Position numbers and translations under genes: made by a program
The notes under the pieces: generated by a model
Told to the model about the DNA's origin: nothing
Database searches by the model: none
What the model saw: only the letters and a program-made list of their open reading frames with translations
Shown: in pieces, positions 60,003 through 64,000 of the stretch
Position numbering within the stretch: position 1 is the stretch's first letter
How the letters are laid out: the number at the start of each line of letters is the position of its first letter
Origin: Dictyophora rubrovolvata
Taxonomy: Eukaryota; Basidiomycota; Agaricomycetes; Phallales; Phallaceae
Direction of reading: 5' to 3'
Assembly: GCA_029959195.1 (NCBI GenBank)
Contig: CP114119.1
Span: 1,240,001-1,304,000, forward strand
Length of the DNA stretch: 64,000 nucleotides

Positions 60003-61124
60003 TTAATCGTTTGTCCCGTCCCTTGGCTTGGATATAGCTGTCCATCCGGATGTTTTGAATCCTCCGGATGGTTCCGTAGGTATCGAGATTGATGGCGGTG
60101 GAAGCTCAACACTCGGAGAGAAGGGTAAGCTAACCGAAGAGACTTTGACACCTCGAGCCTTTGCCATTCTCTTAAGCTCCTTTTCTTCCCTCTTACGTTC
60201 TTTTTCCATTCTACTGTCACGATCTGACCTATTGTAACTAAGACCCTTCGCATTAGTCTGCATGTCCTTGAAACGCTGCCTGTGGTGGTGAGCGTAAGAG
60301 TTCGTGTGCTCGTCGTACTGAGCGACGGTCTGATATTGCTTATCACAAAGTGAACAATAAAATGATCGAAGAGTTGTGGCAATCTGACTGGCCAAGGCTT
60401 CTTTCTCGGCCGCTTTTTGCTAGTGAAGAATAATTCCCGTAAGACGAAGGAACATGAATTCCATATATGATATGAATACCTCTCGAAACTGACGTTCCTC
60501 CAGAGTCTCTCGTATTTGGCGCTCAGAGACCAGCTCTCGACGCTGAGAAACGGTGGTCTCGATCATACGCTCATCCTGAGCGCGCTTTCCCAGCCCAGTG
60601 AAATCATTTTTGATGAAAAATGGGACAGGATCGACACGCCCTGAGTGTACATCGACAAAGACTGTAGCTCCCGAATTGACCGTGACGCACCATCTTTCGA
60701 AAGACCTAGGGGCTGACCATCGGACCAGCCTAACTTGGTAAGTAATGCATGGCCTTTATTTGTATTTTTTATCTTAGTGTCAACGGTAATGACCTCTCTT
60801 TCTGGGGCAGGGTGATACTCGTCATAAGATGTAGTGGTGTCAGGCTTTGGTTCGAGAGTGTGTGAACGTGAGCGCGATATCAAAGATACATCGTCCTCAT
60901 CAGATGAGTCTAGCTCTCCTTGCAGTTTGATTGTCGGCGATGGGGTTCTTGACCTTGACCTGGATCTGCGTCGCTACATGGAAGAACAAAAACAGAAAGA
61001 GATATTTTCAAATCCCAGGTCAAGATATGGCAAATGCTACCTTCGTTTCAGCAGAGGAATCCACGGTCAAGGGAATGGCATTCCACCGCGCAACATTGTC
61101 AGCGTAGGTAGAAGAACGAGGCAT
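60003..61124 (-). CDS. G-patch and C2H2 zinc-finger protein (GPATCH8-like)
   Basis: The start MPRSSTYADNVARWNAIPLT is spliced to RRRSRSRSRTPSPTIK, an RS-like segment, and an acidic stretch. The G-patch domain is KNTNKGHALLTKLGWSDGQP, LGLSKDG, joined by an intron to RVDPVPFFIKNDFTGLGKRA. A charged helix (QRRELVSERQIRETLEERQF, QKAAEKEALASQ) leads to one zinc finger FYCSLCDKQYQTVAQYDEHT, NSYAHHHRQR (C-x2-C-x12-H-x5-H). The order G-patch then C2H2 matches GPATCH8/ZNF-G-patch proteins, which likely stimulate a DEAH helicase in RNA processing; the partner is unknown. It ends ISKPRDGTND with TAA at 60003. The RS and G-patch features suggest a nuclear RNA role. Confidence 0.8.
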
Positions 61125-61246
61125 TCCTGAAATACATATGGTGGTTCGGTGCTTGAATTATTATACATTGTGACAAGTTTATTTCCGTTCGACTTATGTA
61201 ATTAGCCGCCCTACTTGAAGGTAAGTACATGACATGTGCATAATAT

Positions 61247-63068
61247 CTAGACATGACTGTATCCTCTCAGGATATTATTCAATTCTTTTCTTTGCGTGCA
61301 ATTCTCGAAAGAAAAGCTGGCAGCAAGCTCGTTTAATTCTTCAGTGCTTTTGCCTATAAAAAGCTCCGCCCATTCATCCACTAGATATTCGGCGACGAGG
61401 ATGTGTCGAGCAAGCTCCGCGACTCGTTTCTTGACACCCCAATGAGGCGGGTACAGCTTCTGGTGTATCTCTGACACGTTATCCTTTATCAAGTTCTCTA
61501 GCGGCTCGTAAAGGTGCTGAACAAATTTCTCGTCTGTTCCCCAAGTGTCAATGCCCATGCGCTGCTTCTTCTCGAGGAATTGATCCAACAATTTACAGTA
61601 CGCGGAATTCGGTGAACTATACACCATGCCTGATTTCCAAAACCGAAAAGAAAAAGATCCTGTGGTTGCATTCTACAATCAGATATTCGAAAGGCTTACC
61701 TTGGAAGCCGTCCACGTCTTTGTATAACCATATGGACCAACTCAGCCGACGCTATTTGCATGTATGCCAAATTCATATGAAAAAAGACGGGGAAAGTGAG
61801 TCAGCGCTGTTGATCCAAGTCATGAAGGCGAATCACCTCGTCATATAGTTTCAGCTGATCCTCCAATACTAGGTACCTCGATTGATTGATGGTTGGTGTC
61901 TCTACACCGTCATACTGTGATCTGGCATACACTGGTCCAAATTCGCCATTCCATACCGCTAATTTCCTTTCTGTCATCCATTCCATTTTCCTCTCGAGCG
62001 TTTGCCTCATTCTCGCTTTTTGCGCATCTGTTCCGGTATACGGCTCAGGCGCAGCTGGAAAACCATAACCAGAGTAATCGTGAAACGCATATACTGTGTT
62101 ACTCCAGTTTTTGTGCACATCTCCAAACTGCGAAAAGTCTGCTGCATAAGTGTTTCCATCCAGAAAAAGAATATGGTGCTTGTCGATGTTCCTGATCGCC
62201 GGGTGTAAGCGTTTGTAAAAAGCAATGAGACCCGTGTGCTCTGGGTCAGCTGGTTCGTTCAGCGGATTAAACCCCGCAACCCAGGCGTTATCCTTGTAGT
62301 GCTCTGCCAGCTGCTCCCAAAGCCATATTACCCTGTCTTGAAAATCAAGATGATCCCAGAACGAAGCATAGTGTGTTGGGTTATCAGAATGCCAACCCTA
62401 TTCTCATGGTCAAAAGGATAAGAAAGGGAGAGAGGTTGGAGAGAGAGGCAACGCCTTAAGGGGTTTATTTGGGAAAGCGATATGGCAGACTACTTACTCC
62501 GTTCTGCCATCCTGGAACAGCATGGAGATCCAAGACAGTCCAGATTCCATGCCTTGCACAGATATCTATTACGCGGTCAAGATGGGCAAATCCCTCTTGT
62601 TTCAGCTGTCGAGGGTTCATGTCGTCTTCAAAATGTTTGTAGCTAAACGGCAAGCGAAGACAATTAAGCCCCAAAGATTTGAAGAACTTGGCATCTGCAT
62701 CTGTGAAAAAATACTCCAGGAGCTGTTGTAAAGTAATTGCCATTCTCAATGATTTGTATGCATGCTCTTTTTTGATGTATACCTTTTCGAAAAAGAAATT
62801 GGCCTTCTCCGTTCCGATAGCCTTCGCCAGGGCAGCACGAACTTGGGATTCACGACCAGGATAACCTAGAAAAGAAAAAGAGCCAAGAGAGACAAAGTCA
62901 TCGCCAATGCTAACAAGGTCGATAGTGGATATAGTTAACCGACCACCAACCATTGATAAAGTTTTCCATATTCATCCACCCACCAAGACCGGCACCTCTT
63001 AAAATCACCTCCTTGTCTTGACTGTCGACAATCTTTGTACCATCTACTCTGAGGAAGCTGCGGGACAT
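61247..63068 (-). CDS. Glycoside hydrolase family 5 protein, copy 1
   Basis: A GH5 (clan A) beta-glycosidase. The start MSRSFLRVDGTKIVDSQDKE goes directly into VILRGAGLGGWMNMENFING with no signal peptide, so it is probably intracellular or exported unconventionally. Barrel motifs: FFKSLGLNCLRLPFSYKHFE, ICARHGIWTVLDLHAVPGWQ, the acid/base Glu in GFNPLNEPAD (about 62245-62275), HHILFLDGNTYAADFS, YAFHDYSGYGFP, the nucleophile Glu in VWNGEFGPVYAR (about 61930-61960), and SWSIWLYKDVDGFQG. A helical C-terminal part follows (MGIDTWGTDEKFVQHLYEPL, VAEYLVDEWAELFIGKSTEE). About 530 residues. The glucan-specific subfamily cannot be set here. An intron at 62723-62782 is stop-free and a multiple of three. 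A TATATATA lies about 45 bp upstream of the ATG. Confidence 0.88.
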
Positions 63069-63112
63069 ATTGTGTGAATGGTTTTGTCTAAGCTGCTTCC
63101 CGGAAGTCATTT

Positions 63113-63200
63113 GAGTATATATACAATTGGAGAACCGTGGGAAGAGGTTACAATCTATATATTCTGTGTCTCTATATATATACATATATATATACACTTC
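63113..63200. repeat. TA-rich dinucleotide tracts upstream of GH5 copy 1
   Basis: GTATATATAC (63114-63123) stands about 45-55 bp before the GH5 copy 1 ATG and could serve as its TATA box on the minus strand. A second, longer alternating tract (about 63171-63196, TATATATATACATATATATA) follows. Both lie between the two GH5 copies. Confidence 0.6.
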
Positions 63201-63268
63201 GTGATACCGTGGATAAGGTTTCTTCTGTCCAACAGACTATAGAGAAAAGGAAACGTGTCGGTACCAAG

Positions 63269-64000
63269 CTAATCGGATCGGGAAGCCGCATGTTCCGTCA
63301 AGACTGCGTTCAGCCCGTCTCGTTTCAAACTGTTTTCGAATGAGAAGCTTTGGGCTATCTCGTCAATTTCACTCTCAGATTTCCCTACAAAGTGCTCGGC
63401 CCATTCTTCAATTAGATATTCTGCCACCAAAATTTGGCACGCAAGTCGACCGACTCGATCTTTGAAGGACCAGACAGGAGCAGGATAAAGTTTACGCTTG
63501 TCTTCCTTCACATTTTGAGCGATCCAGTCTGCGAGGGGTTCAAATATGTGCTAATGAATAGCGAAGTATGGATTTAGGACATGGAGAGTTAAAGCAAGAA
63601 TGAACATACTTTGACGTAAGAATCGTCCGTTCCCCACGCGTCTACCGCCATCCGATGCTTCTTCGCGAGGAACTTCTCAAAGAGTTTCATATACGGTGTG
63701 TCAGGTGAAGTGTAGACCATGCCTGTTTTGGGTCGGGGAATTATAAGGGGAGGTGAGTGTCTGCCATCTCTGAAAAGATTGCAGTGAACCACGCGAACCT
63801 TGGTATCCTATATCTTTGTATAACCAGATCGACCAGGAAAGCCGAGCCTAAGATTTTCATTGTCAGGGAAGACCTGCGGAAAAAACTGGTCTCAGAATTA
63901 CCTGGGCATATATTTGTAACTGGTCCTTCAATAAAAGGTAGCGAGATTGATTAATTGAGTCTGTTTGATCACCATCATACTGCCTCCTGGCATATACCGG
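63269..64000 (-). CDS. Glycoside hydrolase family 5 protein, copy 2, C-terminal part (5' end off the window)
   Basis: A tandem paralogue of the gene at 61247-63068, entering from the right edge. Visible pieces: a segment like the YARxxYDG...INQSRYLLLKDQL helix (63890-64000), then PDTPYMKLFEKFLAKKHRMA, VDAWGTDDSYVK, and after an intron KLYPAPVWSFKDRVGRLACQ, ILVAEYLIEEWAEHFVGKSE, SFSFENSLKRDGLNAVLTEH. By eye about half of the residues in the shared 125-residue C-terminal part are identical to copy 1, so the duplication is old. The stop is at 63269 and copy 1 starts 200 bp further on. The frame is open and introns lie at matching places, so it looks intact as far as seen. Confidence 0.85.

Noticed and set aside
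63269-64000. GH5 copy 2 as a pseudogene
   Set aside because: All visible exons are open, splice sites are in order and conserved blocks are intact; the missing part is only cut by the window edge.

Overview
This is a gene-dense stretch of a filamentous fungal genome, almost certainly a basidiomycete of the Agaricomycetes. Nearly every gene is cut by many short introns (mostly about 50-60 nt, GT-AG), the proteins read best as Agaricomycete-type orthologues (VAC8 with an MGSSISSCC start, the fungal half-size ABC transporter with an insert before LSGGQ, a DASH-complex SPC34, an RSC1/2-like bromodomain-BAH protein), and spacers are short. No rRNA, recognisable tRNA, CRISPR array, transposon or virus-like element was seen. 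The species cannot be named from the sequence.

Layout, left to right: CAND1 (minus, runs off the left edge); ABC half-transporter (plus); a 0.6 kb spacer with one unexplained open frame; ARP5 (plus); RAB8/SEC4 GTPase (minus); SBDS/SDO1 (plus); ALG1 (minus); HEM3 (plus); RSC1/2-like bromodomain-BAH subunit (minus); SPC34-like kinetochore gene (plus); ChaC glutathione cyclotransferase (plus); cytochrome P450 (minus); acetyl-CoA transporter AT-1 (plus); GYF-domain protein (plus); MFAP1 spliceosomal protein (plus); CNNM/MAM3 transporter-like protein (minus); MED21 (minus); UTP13 (plus); RPL14 (plus, with an apparent reading-frame break); a possible tiny membrane-protein gene; GND1 (plus); ASNSD1-like protein (plus); SprT-type protease (minus); VAC8 (plus); PUF4-like RNA-binding protein (minus); WDR70 (plus); BET double-bromodomain protein (plus); a G-patch/C2H2 protein (minus); and two tandem GH5 glycoside hydrolases (minus), the second running off the right edge.

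Most of these are conserved housekeeping genes: ubiquitin-ligase exchange, chromatin remodelling (ARP5, RSC, BET), transcription (MED21), splicing (MFAP1, perhaps the G-patch protein), ribosome biogenesis (UTP13, SBDS, RPL14), N-glycosylation, haem, the pentose phosphate pathway, glutathione turnover, vesicle and vacuole biology. They do not form a pathway cluster. Gene strands alternate much of the time, giving tail-to-tail pairs with only about 95-160 bp between stop codons and head-to-head pairs that must share small promoters; the extreme case is MED21/UTP13, whose predicted start codons lie 33 bp apart.

The points most worth checking are at the gene-structure level: two microexons (11 nt in HEM3, 14 nt in ChaC) that each carry a catalytic loop, three introns that seem to need GC donors, a one-base frame break in RPL14, two stop-free introns whose retention would insert 18-20 residues in a domain, and an SPC34-like protein with a long extra C-terminal half ending in what looks like a winged-helix fold. 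No undescribed multi-gene system was found. All gene models were made by eye from conserved protein motifs and splice sites; most internal exon borders are not listed and should be taken as approximate.
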